Positions 46,724 through 47,428 of a stretch of 47,428 nucleotides of DNA are shown here, piece after piece. Source of the DNA: Bacteroidota bacterium (lineage in GTDB: Bacteria; Bacteroidota; Bacteroidia; 2-12-FULL-35-15); assembly GCA_021323165.1 (NCBI GenBank), contig JAJTCJ010000004.1, positions 1 to 47,428 of the forward strand, in the 5' to 3' direction. A program made the position numbers and the translations under genes. Below the pieces are notes generated by a model. It was not told where the DNA came from. It made no database searches and worked only from the letters and a program-made list of their open reading frames with translations. Position 1 is the stretch's first letter; every line of letters starts with the position of its first letter.

Positions 46724-47428
46724 TATTTATACCAATCTTCAAAAGGAATTTCACGAATAACTTTAGCTTCTGATGTACGGACCTTACCATCACAGTTTTT
46801 AGGAACTACAACTTTGGTGATATCAACTTCCATTTCGAGAAGTACAGGGTTGTCCCATCCACTACCGAAACGAATTGCCCATATTCTATGAGAGACATGA
46901 ATACCGTGAGAGCATTCTACATTTGTATTAGCATCACACTTTTCTGTAACCATTTGTCCGATCACATACTCGAAAGAGGTATCATGGTTGGAAACGTACT
47001 TATCATTTATTTTTCTTACCATTTTGTACATGGTAGCGATTCCATTCTCAACTTTTATAGGAAACAAGTTGGCATAGGCATCCCATGTCGCGTTAAAGCG
47101 ATCGAGCATTACTATTGTAGTTGTAGGAGGAGCTGAAACGTTTTGTTTACAGCCTTCATAGCAGGAAACGATATTATTTCCTTTGCCGGTGATGGAAACC
47201 TTAGCATCCCCATCAAGAAACAGCACATTAGCGGAACCGGAAACGTAACTAATCTGCGCGGAACCGTAAACGTAACTAATCTGCGCGGAACCGTAAACGT
47301 AACTAATCTGCGCGGAACCGTAAACGTCACGAATCTGCGCGGAACCGGAAACGTCACGAATCTGCGCGGAACCGTAAACGTAACTAATCTGCGCGGAACC
47401 GTAAACGTAACTAATCTGCGCGGAACCG
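46723..47428 (-). CDS. Beta-solenoid repeat protein, C-terminal part (continues from left end)
   Basis: The frame is open from the window edge to the stop at 46723. Residues coded by 47428-47231 are seven nine-residue repeats (GSAQISYVY or GSAQIRDVS), then ANVLFLDGDAKVSITGKGNN and a Thr-rich linker. The C-terminal domain of ~140 residues includes MYKMVRKINDKYVSNHDTSF, ECSHGIHVSHRIWAIRFGSG and EMEVDITKVVVPKNCDGKVR, which match a widespread phage domain with pattern C.GLHV ... V.P.D.V..P ... K.R. The joined gene of ~351 residues thus combines a start domain, a repeat and a C-terminal domain. A GTG at 47226 is not needed as a start. Confidence 0.75.
   Translation of the reverse strand, partial: GSAQISYVYGSAQISYVYGSAQIRDVSGSAQIRDVYGSAQISYVYGSAQISYVYGSAQISYVSGSANVLFLDGDAKVSITGKGNNIVSCYEGCKQNVSAPPTTTIVMLDRFNATWDAYANLFPIKVENGIATMYKMVRKINDKYVSNHDTSFEYVIGQMVTEKCDANTNVECSHGIHVSHRIWAIRFGSGWDNPVLLEMEVDITKVVVPKNCDGKVRTSEAKVIREIPFEDWYK
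47231..47428. repeat. 27-bp tandem repeat, right-end block
   Basis: Seven full 27-bp units plus an incomplete one, matching those at 1-179 almost base for base. When joined to the left block the array holds about 14 units; nine bases (TAAACGTCA-like) are missing from a perfect unit at the junction. The block encodes the repeats of the solenoid protein. Assembly collapse or expansion of such an array is likely. Confidence 0.95.

Noticed and set aside
47112..47357. Minus-strand frame coding VTFTVPRRL repeats
   Set aside because: It is another reading frame of the same 27-bp repeat and ends in an unrelated tail; the frame joined to both flanking domains is the credible gene.
1..47428. Direct terminal repeats of a linear phage genome
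   Set aside because: The ends share a tandem repeat only; unique sequence next to it differs at the two ends, so there is no terminal redundancy of the usual type.

Overview
The window looks like a complete genome, about 47.4 kb, of a temperate contractile-tailed (myovirus-type) phage of a Bacteroidota host. Evidence for the host is the repeated occurrence of Bacteroidota-type -7 promoter boxes (TAnnTTTG), weak Shine-Dalgarno sequences, an IntDOT-like tyrosine recombinase, and many small gene families familiar from Bacteroidota phages. Both window ends lie inside the same 27-bp tandem repeat. If the ends are joined directly, one leftward reading frame runs without a stop from position 350 through position 1 and on from 47428 to 46723. 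The molecule is therefore best read as circular, or circularly permuted, and cut inside a repeat-rich gene.

Layout. (1) Positions 3014 down to 1, then 47428 down to 36468, form one long leftward early region: small regulators, a DUF4406 protein, NinG, a beta-solenoid repeat protein, an A1S_2505-type protein, a MazG-like pyrophosphatase, a helicase-methylase fusion, a DUF4373 replication protein, a DnaC-like loader, a DUF3127 OB-fold protein, a C5-methyltransferase-like protein, YopX, RadC and an XRE regulator. (2) Positions 3000-3100 are the lysogeny switch, followed by a rightward repressor, a structured RNA or attenuator region, an integrase and a lipoprotein that may be a moron. (3) Positions 5535-8938 hold three palindromes (candidate TerS sites) and the terminase subunits. 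(4) Positions 8930-14198 are a leftward cassette of glycosyltransferases and methyltransferases that splits the late region. (5) Positions 14352-25740 hold the tail: sheath, tube, frameshifted assembly chaperone, tape measure, and baseplate genes in a non-Mu order. (6) Positions 25760-31804 hold portal, a divergent ribbon-helix-helix gene, protease/scaffold, decoration protein, capsid and connectors. (7) Positions 31794-36417 hold a large fibre and the lysis genes.

Regulatory logic visible in the sequence. Two promoters, one before the tail sheath and one before the head protease, share an identical palindrome plus T-tract and the same spacing to a TCTATTTTT box; these look like one late-promoter class. 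A second motif, TTATACTTCTATCRTGG, occurs exactly three times: before the terminase genes, before the gpW-like/portal genes and at the start of the ribbon-helix-helix gene. The sugar cassette is transcribed divergently from the tail operon and its leader carries a terminator-like attenuator.

Most interesting points: the two-class late-promoter system with a candidate ribbon-helix-helix regulator; the glycosyltransferase/FkbM cassette with its structured leader; the 27-bp in-frame repeat gene spanning the junction; the helicase-methylase fusion that seems to have lost its catalytic methylase segment; and a -1 frameshift site followed by a terminator-like hairpin between tube and tape-measure genes.
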